Assembly: GCA_947255165.1 (NCBI GenBank)
Contig: CAMYFZ010000001.1
Coordinates: 1 to 64,000 of the forward strand
Length of the DNA: 64,000 nt
Source: an uncultured Varibaculum sp.
GTDB taxonomy: Bacteria; Actinomycetota; Actinomycetes; Actinomycetales; Actinomycetaceae
Direction of reading: 5' to 3'
This document shows positions 34,347 through 42,849 of this stretch, one piece after another (positions within the stretch are counted from its first letter, which is position 1; the number at the start of each line of letters is the position of its first letter). The notes beneath the pieces were generated by a model. The model searched no databases. It had not been told where the DNA came from and saw nothing but the letters and a program-made list of their open reading frames with translations. Made by a program: the position numbers and the translations under genes.

Positions 34347-37027
34347 TATTTTCGCGCAATCTCCTGGGCGATGGCTTCTAAAGCGTCACCAAGTTTCGTG
34401 GCATCCTTACCCCCGCCTTGCGCCAGATCCGGGCGTCCGCCGCCGCCGCCTCCCATAGTTTGCGCAGCTATCTTTACCAGGTTGCCCGCCTTCAAACCGT
34501 TGTCTCTGGCTTGCCTCGTGGTAGCCACAATCACCTGGGGACGGTCTTTAGCAATCCCACCTACGCTAATGACGGAGTTGGTATCTTCGAGCCTTTGCCT
34601 TAAAGATTGCGCCAGAGTACGCAAGGCGTCGGCAGATACCTCTCCGGCGTTAAAAGTAATCACGCGAGTGCCATGAATATCTTTAGCCGAGGCCGCAATT
34701 TCCCCTACCCGGGAAAGTAACGATTCTTCCTGCAGTTTTGCCAGTTTCTTTTGTGCCTGCTTCAAACGCAGCAAAGCATCATCGATCCGTGCCGGAATCT
34801 CTTCCGGCTTAGTCCCCATAATCGAAGCTACCTGAGAAACCAGGGCGTGTTCCTTGGCTTGGAATTCATTGGCTTCATCGGCGACCAAAGCTTCTATCCT
34901 CCGCACCCCCGAACCGATAGAGTTCTCCCCCATCAGGACGACTTGTCCCAGATAACCGGTAGAAGGCATATGGGTTCCGCCGCAGAATTCGCGATCCCAA
35001 CCATCACCAATATCAACCACCCGCACTACCGAACCGTATTTTTCTCCAAACAGGGCGGTAGCTCCGGACTTTTTGGCTTCTTCAATCGGCATAACCTCGG
35101 TGTTTACTTGCAGGTTATCGCGCAGGCGGTCATTGATACGATCAGAAATCGCCGCCATTTGCTCCCCGCTGAGGGCGCGAGTGTGGTGGAAATCGAAGCG
35201 CAGCCGATTTTCATTGTTTTCTGAGCCTGCCTGAGTGGCTTGCGCCCCCAGGTTCTCTTGTAGGGCTTTATGCAACATATGGGTAGCGGTATGGGCGCGG
35301 GCAATAGCTTTGCGCCTTGCGGTATCGATCGCCGCTACTACCTCATCTCCTACGGTTAGTTGCCCTTGCTCTAAGGTTCCCCGGTGGACCCGCAGACCCG
35401 CTACCGGACTTTGTACGTCCTCGACTTTGAACTTGGCGCCCTGGAAGGAACGGATTACTCCATGGTCAGCCAGCTGCCCGCCCATTTCCGCATAGAAGGG
35501 AGTGGTATCGAGGACGACTTCAACTTTGCTGCCTGCCGCGGCAGTGGGAACTGCCTGGCCCTCTGATAGCAGCCCAATAACTTTGGCATTACAGCTGTCT
35601 TCGCTGTAGCCCACGAACTGGACGTCGTGACCTAGTTCCGCCTCGAGCTCGTGGTAGACGCGGGCATCTACATGTCCAGTCTTCTTGGCCCGCGCATCTT
35701 CACGGGCACGATCCTTTTGCTCTTGCATTAGCTGGGTGAACTTGTCGCGATCAACCTTAATGCCGTGTTCCTCGGCCATCTCGATAGTTAGGTCAATCGG
35801 GAAGCCGTAAGTATCGTGCAAGGTGAATGCGTCTTTACCAGACAACTGGCTTTCGTGGCGTTTCTTAACCTGGCTCACTGCCTGGTCAAAAATCAAAGTA
35901 CCCGACTCTAAGGTGCGCCTAAAGGCATCTTCTTCTTCGTAGGCAACCGTAGAAATAGTTTTCCAGTCCCTGTCTAATTCCGGATAGGAATCCGCCATTA
36001 CCTGTTTTGAGACGGGAAGCAAATCCGGGAATACCGGCTTTTTAACTCCCAATAAGCGCATAGCGCGCACTACCCGGCGAATCAGGCGGCGCAAAACGTA
36101 TCCGCGTCCATCGTTTCCAGGCCGTACCCCGTCCCCAATCAGCATCAGGGCGCTGCGCACATGGTCAGCGACTACCCGCATCCGAATATCATTAGGATCT
36201 TTCGAGGTTTTACCTTGGGTATACTGCTTTCCCGACAGTTCCTGCGCTTTCTCAATTACCGGGAATACCTGGTCAATCTCGTACATATTGTCCTTGCCTT
36301 GCAGCAAGAACGCTAGTCGCTCTAATCCCAACCCAGTATCGATACATTTCTTGTCCAGCTCGCCCAGCAGCGGATAGTCTTTACCGGTTCCTTCTCCCCG
36401 TAGGTACTGGTCGAACACCAGGTTCCATAGCTCGAGGTAGCGATCCCCACCGGTATCTACTTCCGGGCCGCCCTCGGGTCCGTAAGCGCTACCGCGGTCG
36501 AAATGGATTTCGGCACAAGGACCGGCCGGTCCCGGCTGCCCGGTATCCCAAAAGATTTCTTCCCGGGGGAGCTTTTGTAGGTGAAGGGGATCCAGGCCGA
36601 TCTGGTTTAGCCACACGTCCTCGGCCTCGTCATCCTCTTCCCAAATCGTCACCCAGAGTTTGTCTCCGTCCAGGCCGTATTTGCCTTCTTCCACGGAGCC
36701 GGTGAGCAGATCCCAAGCCATGGTTGAGGCGCCCTGCTTGAAGTAGTCACCGAAACTAAAGTTCCCGCACATCTGAAAGAAAGTACCGTGCCGAGTGGTT
36801 TTGCCGACCTCTTCAATATCGTTAGTGCGGATGCACTTTTGCACACTGGCAGCTCGCGGCCAAGGTGCCGGTTCCGTACCTACAATATAGGGAATGAACG
36901 GCACCATTCCCGCAATAGTAAACAGAATCGACTTATCGGGAGACACCAGGGGAACTGATGGTGCCAAATGATGTCCCTGCTTCGCAAAATAGTCTAACCA
37001 GCGGGAACGAATTTCAGATGTTTGCAT
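34346..37027 (-). CDS. alaS: Alanyl-tRNA synthetase
   Basis: The 893-residue enzyme has the class II aminoacylation core at the N-terminus (RSRWLDYFAKQGH; FTIAGMVPF), the editing domain with the zinc-binding HTATHMLH near residue 590 and CGGTHMPSTG near 690, a helical linker, and the C-Ala glycine-rich tail (MGGGGGGRPDLAQGGG) near 860-875. It heads the ruvX-mltG-aroE series. Confidence 0.97.
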   Translation of the reverse strand: MQTSEIRSRWLDYFAKQGHHLAPSVPLVSPDKSILFTIAGMVPFIPYIVGTEPAPWPRAASVQKCIRTNDIEEVGKTTRHGTFFQMCGNFSFGDYFKQGASTMAWDLLTGSVEEGKYGLDGDKLWVTIWEEDDEAEDVWLNQIGLDPLHLQKLPREEIFWDTGQPGPAGPCAEIHFDRGSAYGPEGGPEVDTGGDRYLELWNLVFDQYLRGEGTGKDYPLLGELDKKCIDTGLGLERLAFLLQGKDNMYEIDQVFPVIEKAQELSGKQYTQGKTSKDPNDIRMRVVADHVRSALMLIGDGVRPGNDGRGYVLRRLIRRVVRAMRLLGVKKPVFPDLLPVSKQVMADSYPELDRDWKTISTVAYEEEDAFRRTLESGTLIFDQAVSQVKKRHESQLSGKDAFTLHDTYGFPIDLTIEMAEEHGIKVDRDKFTQLMQEQKDRAREDARAKKTGHVDARVYHELEAELGHDVQFVGYSEDSCNAKVIGLLSEGQAVPTAAAGSKVEVVLDTTPFYAEMGGQLADHGVIRSFQGAKFKVEDVQSPVAGLRVHRGTLEQGQLTVGDEVVAAIDTARRKAIARAHTATHMLHKALQENLGAQATQAGSENNENRLRFDFHHTRALSGEQMAAISDRINDRLRDNLQVNTEVMPIEEAKKSGATALFGEKYGSVVRVVDIGDGWDREFCGGTHMPSTGYLGQVVLMGENSIGSGVRRIEALVADEANEFQAKEHALVSQVASIMGTKPEEIPARIDDALLRLKQAQKKLAKLQEESLLSRVGEIAASAKDIHGTRVITFNAGEVSADALRTLAQSLRQRLEDTNSVISVGGIAKDRPQVIVATTRQARDNGLKAGNLVKIAAQTMGGGGGGRPDLAQGGGKDATKLGDALEAIAQEIARK

Positions 37028-37077
37028 TATGCCTCTAAATCTTTATGAGGAGGAGCTACCTCCTAGTTGAAAAGCGA

Positions 37078-37254
37078 TTAACTTAAGGGGGTGGTTTCGG
37101 GCATTAGCGCCGCACGCAGCTGCCGCTCCCTATTCTCAAAATCCTCTTGGAAAGAGGCGTAAGCGGCCTGCATCCGCTCCCGTACCGGCGGAATCGAGTA
37201 GGCGATAGCGCCTACTACTGCTACTGTAATCCCTAGCTTCACCAGTTTCTTCAT
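37078..37254 (-). CDS. 58-residue single-pass membrane protein
   Basis: This small reading frame runs from ATG at 37254 to TAA at 37078. The product starts MKKLVKLGITVAVVGAIAYS, one hydrophobic segment after a lysine-rich start, then a charged helical part (PPVRERMQAAYASFQEDF, then ENRERQLRAAL). GGAAAGG lies about 10 bases before the ATG, and the DUF948 gene ends 2 bases upstream, so both are translated from one message. Other actinobacteria carry a small protein (DUF6167-like) at this exact spot between DUF948 and alaS; equivalence is inferred from position. Confidence 0.7.
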   Translation of the reverse strand: MKKLVKLGITVAVVGAIAYSIPPVRERMQAAYASFQEDFENRERQLRAALMPETTPLS

Positions 37255-37256
37255 GG

Positions 37257-37607
37257 TTACTGACCTTTCCTGTTAAACATTTTGCGGGCCGCATAGGAAA
37301 AGGCCGAGAGTTTAATCAGCGGGCCGGCGAAGGTGGAAGAAACCAAGGTCGAAACCGCAGAAACATCTTGAGCGACTTGCGCAGCCGAGGTAGTGACCGC
37401 ATCGACCCGCACCAGTTGGGCGTTGGCGTCCCTGACCGTTTGGGAAACCTCTTTAACGGTGTCGCCGGTATCGGCTGCTACCTGCTTAATGGATCCTTGA
37501 AGCTGGTCAAAAACTTTCCCCAGTTTCCACAGTGGTATCGCTAGAAACACCACTAGCAGTAAAAACGCTAAAGCGGCGATTAATGAAGCTACCTCACCAA
37601 CGCTCAT
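37257..37607 (-). CDS. DUF948 family membrane protein
   Basis: The 116-residue protein has one N-terminal membrane helix (about residues 8-30) followed by an amphipathic coiled-coil-like region (QLQGSIKQVAADTGDTVKE onward) and a basic end. This matches the DUF948 family, found in actinobacteria and firmicutes next to rpsD/alaS. Function is unknown; a membrane-anchored coiled coil acting with the 58-residue partner is inference. Confidence 0.85.
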   Translation of the reverse strand: MSVGEVASLIAALAFLLLVVFLAIPLWKLGKVFDQLQGSIKQVAADTGDTVKEVSQTVRDANAQLVRVDAVTTSAAQVAQDVSAVSTLVSSTFAGPLIKLSAFSYAARKMFNRKGQ

Positions 37608-37692
37608 TGTTCTTCCTTCCCTAAGAAATGCTTATATCGCTGAATTTTACCCTACCGAGCACCTAAGCCTAGAACCAAGCCGGATATATGGG

Positions 37693-37722
37693 TGATGCCT
37701 CCCGAAAAATCGGGAGGCATCA
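37693..37722 (-). terminator. Hairpin after rpsD, 13-bp stem
   Basis: Thirteen-base arms built on TGATGCCTCCCGA pair perfectly around an AAAA loop, 18 bases after the rpsD stop. No U-tract follows on the minus strand. It is likely the rpsD transcript end or a partial terminator before DUF948. Confidence 0.7.
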
Positions 37723-37740
37723 GACCAAAAGTTTTTAAGC

Positions 37741-38364
37741 TTAACGCGAGTAGTGCTCAACGACCATCTGGAGGTCGCAGACTACCGGGATTTCATCGCG
37801 CTTAGGCAGACGCACATAGGTGGCCTGGAGTTGTTCCAGGTTAACATCCAAATATGCGGGTACATCCGGGAGGACGTCGCGGTGAGAGCCGGCCGCCGCT
37901 ACGATAAAGGGATCCTTGGTCTGGGACTTGGGGCGAATCTGGATAACCTGTCCCGGCTTTACCCGGTAGGAGGGACGGTCAACCAGTTTTCCATCTACCA
38001 GGACGTGACGGTGAACTACCGTCTGGCGAGCTTGGGGCATAGTGCGAGCGAAGCCCGAGCGCAATACCAACGCATCCAGCCGGGACTCCAGTAGCACAAT
38101 CAGGTTGTCACCGGTCATCCCTTTAACGCTCTGCGCCTCTTCGAATAGGCGGTGCATCTGGGCCTCGCGAATATTGTATTGAGCGCGCAAACGCTGTTTT
38201 TCCTTCAAACGGATAGCGTAGTCAGATTCGCTGCGACGCCGAGCACGACCATGCTCGCCGGGCCCGTAGGGACGCCGGTCAAAGTAGCGCTGAGCTTTGG
38301 GAGTTAAGGCAATCCCCAAAGCACGAGATAGCCGAACCTGTTTACGCGAACGTTTATTTCCCAT
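37741..38364 (-). CDS. rpsD: 30S ribosomal protein S4
   Basis: The 207-residue primary 16S rRNA-binding protein starts GNKRSRKQVRLSRALG and shows the S4 domain (LESRLDALVLRSGFARTMPQARQTVVHRHVLVDGKLVDRPSYRV, residues about 92-140). There is no zinc-binding cysteine quartet near the N-terminus, so it is the Cys-less form. AGGAG precedes the ATG. It stands apart from the ribosomal operons, next to alaS, as in other actinobacteria. Confidence 0.96.
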   Translation of the reverse strand: MGNKRSRKQVRLSRALGIALTPKAQRYFDRRPYGPGEHGRARRRSESDYAIRLKEKQRLRAQYNIREAQMHRLFEEAQSVKGMTGDNLIVLLESRLDALVLRSGFARTMPQARQTVVHRHVLVDGKLVDRPSYRVKPGQVIQIRPKSQTKDPFIVAAAGSHRDVLPDVPAYLDVNLEQLQATYVRLPKRDEIPVVCDLQMVVEHYSR

Positions 38365-38402
38365 TTAGTTTTCTCCTGTATGTGTTCTTCTATTTTCATT
38401 TC

Positions 38403-38465
38403 ACCGGATATGCCGGTGGGGTCACCACGCGGGCTAAGACCCCAGGGTTGCCTGTAGACAACAGG
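38403..38465 (-). promoter_or_regulatory. Structured 5' leader of rpsD (three stem-loops)
   Basis: Three consecutive inverted repeats lie in the 113 bases before rpsD: ACCGG/CCGGT at 38403-38417, TGGGGTC/GACCCCA at 38417-38444 and CCTGT/ACAGG at 38451-38465. Ribosomal protein mRNAs often carry leaders that bind their own product; S4 regulates itself in several bacteria. This leader does not match an S4 leader I know, so autoregulation is a hypothesis. Confidence 0.35.
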
Positions 38466-38477
38466 TTTTAGATTAGC

Positions 38478-39830
38478 CTATTTTGGTTCACCTTTGCCAT
38501 CGGCCAAGATGCCGCGAATGGTGCGCAGCCGCTTAGATACCAACTCCTCATACCCATTGTCAGTGGGATGGTAATACTGAGTACCAACTAAAGATGCAGG
38601 TAGATAAGTTTGCTTAACAATATGGTGCGGATAATCGTGAGCATATTTGTAGCCGGACACTCCCAAATCTGAGGCGCCAGGGTAATGAGAATCACGCAGC
38701 GGGACAGGTACCGCGTCACTTTTTCCGGCGCGCACATCTTTAATTGCGGTTTCAATTCCCAAATAGGACGCATTCGATTTCGGGGCGGTGGCTACTGCCA
38801 CTGCGGCTTGCGCTAAGATAATCCGCCCCTCGGGCATCCCAATCATCTGTACTGCTTGCGCGGCAGCCACCGCAATTTCTAAGGCTTTCGGATCTGCCAT
38901 CCCCACGTCTTCGCTGGCACAAATCATGATTCTGCGAGCGATAAAGCGGGGATCTTCTCCCCCTTCGATCATGCGTGCCAAATAATGCAAAGTGGCATCC
39001 ACATCGGATCCGCGCATGGATTTAATAAAAGCACTAATCACGTCATAGTGATCGTCACGGTCATATTTCACTACTGCACTGTCGGCAGCGCGAGCAATAT
39101 CTTCTGTGGTCAAAGTGCTGCGCCCCGCCGATACCGCTCCCTCGGCGGCAGCCTCTAGTAAGGTCAGCGCTTTGCGGCCATCGGCTCCCCCCAAATCTGC
39201 CAGGCGGGTCAGTGCCTCCTCGTCTGCTGTTACCTTGCCTTTAAGCCCGCGTTCATCGCTGAGGGCGCGGCGCAGCAACTGTTTCACGTCCTCACTGTTT
39301 AAGGGGTTTAAAGTTAGCAGTAAAGACCGCGACAGCAACGGGGAGACGATCGAGAACGAAGGATTTTCGGTGGTGGCGGCCACCAGAATTACCCAGGAGT
39401 TTTCTACTGCCGGGAGCAAGGCATCTTGCTGGGACTTAGAAAAGCGATGTACCTCGTCCACAAAAAGCACTGTTTGTTTCCCGGTTGCGCGCAGCTGCTC
39501 GCGCGCCTCTTTAATAACTGCGCGTACCTCTTTTACCCCGGCCGAAACCGCGCTAACTTCCACAAAGTTTCGTTTTGAGGCCGTGGCTACCAAATAGGCA
39601 AGGGTAGTTTTCCCAGTTCCCGGCGGTCCCCAAAAAATAATGGAACTCACCGCCCCGGCGCTGCCTTGGGGCTCCAATAGCCGGCGCAAAGGAGAGCCGG
39701 GTTCGAGCAAGTGGGATTGCCCCACCACCTCGTCAATATTGAGCGGGCGCATCCGCACTGCCAGGGGCGCAGAGTCTGAAAAAGCGGGAATCCCCTGTTC
39801 GTTAAGCGAGGCCTGCTGAAAAAGATCCAC
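38478..39830 (-). CDS. rarA: Replication-associated recombination protein A (RarA/MgsA)
   Basis: AAA+ ATPase acting at stalled forks. The 450-residue protein has Walker A FWGPPGTGKTTLA near residue 67, Walker B LFVDEVHRFSKSQQD near 122, and the C-terminal tetramerisation region (IKSMRGSDVDATLHYLARM near 265; YLPASLVGTQYYHPTDNGYE near 410). The GTG start shares a base with the stop codon of the Sua5-like gene. Confidence 0.93.
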   Translation of the reverse strand: MDLFQQASLNEQGIPAFSDSAPLAVRMRPLNIDEVVGQSHLLEPGSPLRRLLEPQGSAGAVSSIIFWGPPGTGKTTLAYLVATASKRNFVEVSAVSAGVKEVRAVIKEAREQLRATGKQTVLFVDEVHRFSKSQQDALLPAVENSWVILVAATTENPSFSIVSPLLSRSLLLTLNPLNSEDVKQLLRRALSDERGLKGKVTADEEALTRLADLGGADGRKALTLLEAAAEGAVSAGRSTLTTEDIARAADSAVVKYDRDDHYDVISAFIKSMRGSDVDATLHYLARMIEGGEDPRFIARRIMICASEDVGMADPKALEIAVAAAQAVQMIGMPEGRIILAQAAVAVATAPKSNASYLGIETAIKDVRAGKSDAVPVPLRDSHYPGASDLGVSGYKYAHDYPHHIVKQTYLPASLVGTQYYHPTDNGYEELVSKRLRTIRGILADGKGEPK

Positions 39831-40453
39831 TAGAGCATAACGTCCGAGAGATCACCGGCGCCCTGGCGAACCACCTGGGGAACTTCCCCGGTGAGATCGA
39901 TGACCGTAGTGGGCCGGGCTTCATCTACCGGCCCTTCAATAACCGCATCTAGTAGGTAGCCAATCTCGTCACGGATTTCCCAACCGTTAGCTTCTGGAAC
40001 ATCCTTATCCGGCAAAATCAAAGTAGAGGACATCAGAGGCTCCCCCAATTCTTCTACCAGCGCCAGGGTGGTTACATGATTGGGAATGCGCGCCCCCACC
40101 GTCTTTTTCTTGGGATTAACCATGATCCGCGGCACTGCCTTATCCCCTTTCATAATGAAGGTGTAGGGACCGGGAGTGAGCCGATTTATCAGCTTAAACG
40201 CCGAATTGTCAACGATTACCAGCTTCCCTAATTGCTTAAAATCGTGGCAAATGAGGGTGAAGTTGTGGGTTTTAGGAAGTTTGCGGATAGTTTGGATCCG
40301 TTCTAGTCCCGCTTTATTCCCAAGTTTGCACCCCAGGGCATAACCCGAATCAGTGGGATAGGCGATTACGCCCCCGTCACGAATAATGTCAGCGGCCTTA
40401 GTAATTAGCCGGGCTTGCGGATTAACTGGGTGAATATCTATATAGGCAACCAT
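39830..40453 (-). CDS. Sua5/YciO/YrdC family protein
   Basis: The 207-residue protein has the YrdC-like fold: ADIIRDGGVIAYPTDSGYALGC near residue 22 with the KxR-type and S/T motifs, RKLPKTHNFTLIC near 58, and TPGPYTFI near 92. The family includes TsaC/Sua5 threonylcarbamoyl-AMP synthases for t6A tRNA modification. The sequence pattern (HPVNPQARLI start) is closer to YciO, whose role is less clear, so I do not assign tsaC. Confidence 0.83.
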   Translation of the reverse strand: MVAYIDIHPVNPQARLITKAADIIRDGGVIAYPTDSGYALGCKLGNKAGLERIQTIRKLPKTHNFTLICHDFKQLGKLVIVDNSAFKLINRLTPGPYTFIMKGDKAVPRIMVNPKKKTVGARIPNHVTTLALVEELGEPLMSSTLILPDKDVPEANGWEIRDEIGYLLDAVIEGPVDEARPTTVIDLTGEVPQVVRQGAGDLSDVML

Positions 40454-40562
40454 GCCTTTAGTTTAGCAACCTCTAGAAAATCGGCAGCCCCCTTGCCGTT
40501 TTAGATTCATAAACTAGCGCCTTGCTTTTCGGTCAGCGGGCGCCTTTAGGTATTATTGACCC

Positions 40563-40914
40563 GGATCAGTCGGCCGGGCGGCCGCGGCTAGTAATAGTCG
40601 AGGAAAGTCCGGGCTCCACAGGACAGGATGATGGCTAACAGCCACCCGGGGCGACCCGCGGGCTAGTGCCGCAGAAAATAAACCGCCACGCGCTCGCGTT
40701 GGTAAGGGTGAAAAGGCGGTGTAAGAGACCACCAGTGGTCAAGGTGACTTGACCAGCTAGGTAAACCCCATCCGGAGCAAGACCAAGCAGCAAGTTGGGT
40801 GGTCCGCCTTTAGCTTGCGGGTAGGTTGCTGCAGGCGTGCGGTAACGTACGTCGTAGATAGATGGTCGCCGCTGGCTTCGCCAGTACAGAACCCGGCTTA
40901 TAGGCCGGCTGATC
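40563..40914 (+). ncRNA. rnpB: RNase P RNA, class A
   Basis: Ribozyme subunit of RNase P, which matures tRNA 5' ends. The conserved 5' core GAGGAAAGTCCGGGCTCC lies at about 40600-40617, the internal GGTAAGGGTGAAAAGG near 40700, and the 3' core ACAGAACCCGGCTTATAG at 40886-40903. P1 is formed by GATCAGTCGGCC (40564-40575) pairing with GGCCGGCTGATC (40903-40914). TATTAT at 40551-40556 is a plausible -10 element. The 3' end is 3 bases from the stop codon of the convergent acyl-CoA synthetase gene; a T-rich run at 40918-40927 may serve as its terminator. Ends are accurate to a few bases. Confidence 0.96.
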
Positions 40915-40916
40915 TG

Positions 40917-42734
40917 CTATTTTTCTTGCCGCTTAGTAAATAAATCTTCGATTTGTTCCCCGTAAACGGCGCGAATCCGATTGCGCTTTATTTTCATAGA
41001 GGGGGTCAGCATCCCGTTTTCAGTCGTCCAATCGGTGGTAAGAATCTTGATTTTGCGGATCGATTCTGCCCGCGACACCGCCCGGTTAGTCCGCTGGACT
41101 GCCCGCTGTAAAGCTTCCAGCACCCGCGGATCCCTAGCTGCCCGGGTGATATCCATCTGTTCCATCCCGTGATTCTTCAGCCAGGTGGGTAACATTTCTT
41201 GATCCAGGGTAACCAGCGCCGCCACAAAGGGTTTATTATCCCCTACTACCATTACCTGTGAGATTAGCGGATGTCCTTTCAAACGTTCCTCTAGGTACTC
41301 GGGAGCTACGTTTTTCCCGCCGGCGGTCACAATAATTTCTTTGGCGCGCCCGGTGATTTTAACGTTGCCATCAGCATCGATTTGCGCAATATCCCCAGTT
41401 TTCAACCAGCCGTCCGCGGTGAAAGCTTCCCGAGTAAGCTCTGGTTCCCCGTAGTAACCCCGCATAATCGAGCCGCCGCGTGCCTGCAGTTCGCCGCCCT
41501 CGCCCAGGCGCACTTGGTTACAAAGCAGGGGTCGGCCTACGTATCCGGTTTTGTTTCCAATCCGCTCAGACATAGTAAGCGGTCCGGTAGTTTCGGTAGC
41601 GCCGTAGCCTTGCAAAACTTCGATGCCGCACCCAATAAAGAAGTGGCCGAGCCGCTCAGCCATGGGCGCTCCCCCAGATACGATTCCCTGCAGGTTTCCG
41701 CCCATAAGTTTTTGGATCTTATTAAGGACTAACTTCCGAGCTAGAGCAATCTTTAGCTTTTGCCCAAACGAAATTTCTTTCCCTAAGTCTTGTGTGCGTG
41801 CCCACTGTTCCGCAGTATGGGCAGCCAAACGGAAAATCCGCAGCTTAATCCCGGAACCTGCGGTAGCATCGGCGGCATTATAGATTTTTTCCAGCACCCG
41901 CGGCACTACTAGCAGAGCATTTGGTTTAAAAGTCTGCATATCCTGGACTATGGTCTTGGGGTTGGGTAAAAATGCGGCGGTGCCGTGACCTACCAGTTGC
42001 TGATAACCCAGGAAACGAGCCATTACGTGGGCTACCGGCAGGAAGTAAATTACCCGGGCACCGGGGTCGAAAACCCATTCGTTCCAACTGCCCCGCTCGA
42101 TGACAGCATTTAGGGGGCGCAGGAAGTTTCCGTGGGTAATTTCTACCCCTTTGGGGCGTCCGGTGGTCCCGGAAGTAAAAACAATGGTGCAAAGGTCATC
42201 AAGTTTTATCTGTTCTAAGCGTTCATCTAGTTCCGAGGGGGAAATAGTGCGTCCGTGTTCTAAAAGACGGGTTAAGCCCGAATCGTCTAAAGAAAACACT
42301 GCCGAGATTTGTCCGGCGAGTTCAGGTTCCTTATCCAGCTGACGAATCATATTCGCCTGCGCCGTAGAATCGGTAATTACTGCCTTTATCTGGGCTTTTT
42401 GGGCAATCCACTTTACCTGTTCATAGGAGTCGGTTTCATAGATGGGCACGGTAACTAGCCCAGCTGCTTGCGCTCCCAGATCCATAATCATCCATTCGTA
42501 GGAGGTGGATCCCAGAATGGAGACTGCATCTCCGGGTTTTAACCCCAGACCGATCCACCCTAAACCGGCTGCCCGGATCGCGTCTCCCAAGGAAGCTGCA
42601 GAGATTTTTTCCCACGCGGCTCCCAACGCGGAGGGACGCTCAACTGCGATTTCTCGCGCCCGATTACTGGCGCGATCCAGTACCGCTGCGGCCACCGAAG
42701 TGAATTGCATTAGATCGATAGCGGGAGCTCCCAT
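40917..42734 (-). CDS. Long-chain acyl-CoA synthetase (FadD15-like) 1
   Basis: The 605-residue adenylate-forming enzyme activates fatty acids as CoA thioesters. It has the AMP-binding signature IVFTSGTTGRPKGVEITHGN near residue 190, GYGATETTG near 373, the TGD motif in WLKTGDIAQID near 445 and the catalytic Lys region in NGMLTPSMKIKR near 578. GGAG lies 8 bases before the ATG. It closely resembles the second copy at 52255-54171. The N-terminal ~45 residues before SLGDAI are not conserved between copies. Confidence 0.9.
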   Translation of the reverse strand: MGAPAIDLMQFTSVAAAVLDRASNRAREIAVERPSALGAAWEKISAASLGDAIRAAGLGWIGLGLKPGDAVSILGSTSYEWMIMDLGAQAAGLVTVPIYETDSYEQVKWIAQKAQIKAVITDSTAQANMIRQLDKEPELAGQISAVFSLDDSGLTRLLEHGRTISPSELDERLEQIKLDDLCTIVFTSGTTGRPKGVEITHGNFLRPLNAVIERGSWNEWVFDPGARVIYFLPVAHVMARFLGYQQLVGHGTAAFLPNPKTIVQDMQTFKPNALLVVPRVLEKIYNAADATAGSGIKLRIFRLAAHTAEQWARTQDLGKEISFGQKLKIALARKLVLNKIQKLMGGNLQGIVSGGAPMAERLGHFFIGCGIEVLQGYGATETTGPLTMSERIGNKTGYVGRPLLCNQVRLGEGGELQARGGSIMRGYYGEPELTREAFTADGWLKTGDIAQIDADGNVKITGRAKEIIVTAGGKNVAPEYLEERLKGHPLISQVMVVGDNKPFVAALVTLDQEMLPTWLKNHGMEQMDITRAARDPRVLEALQRAVQRTNRAVSRAESIRKIKILTTDWTTENGMLTPSMKIKRNRIRAVYGEQIEDLFTKRQEK

Positions 42735-42849
42735 TGGCGAATCTCCAATTCAAAATAGGTTTCTCTTGTCCGTAGGTTAACACAGCAGAAAAACAAAAAT
42801 GGCTAATCCTCGTGGATCGGGCTCACTTGCACAGATACCACAGCTACTG

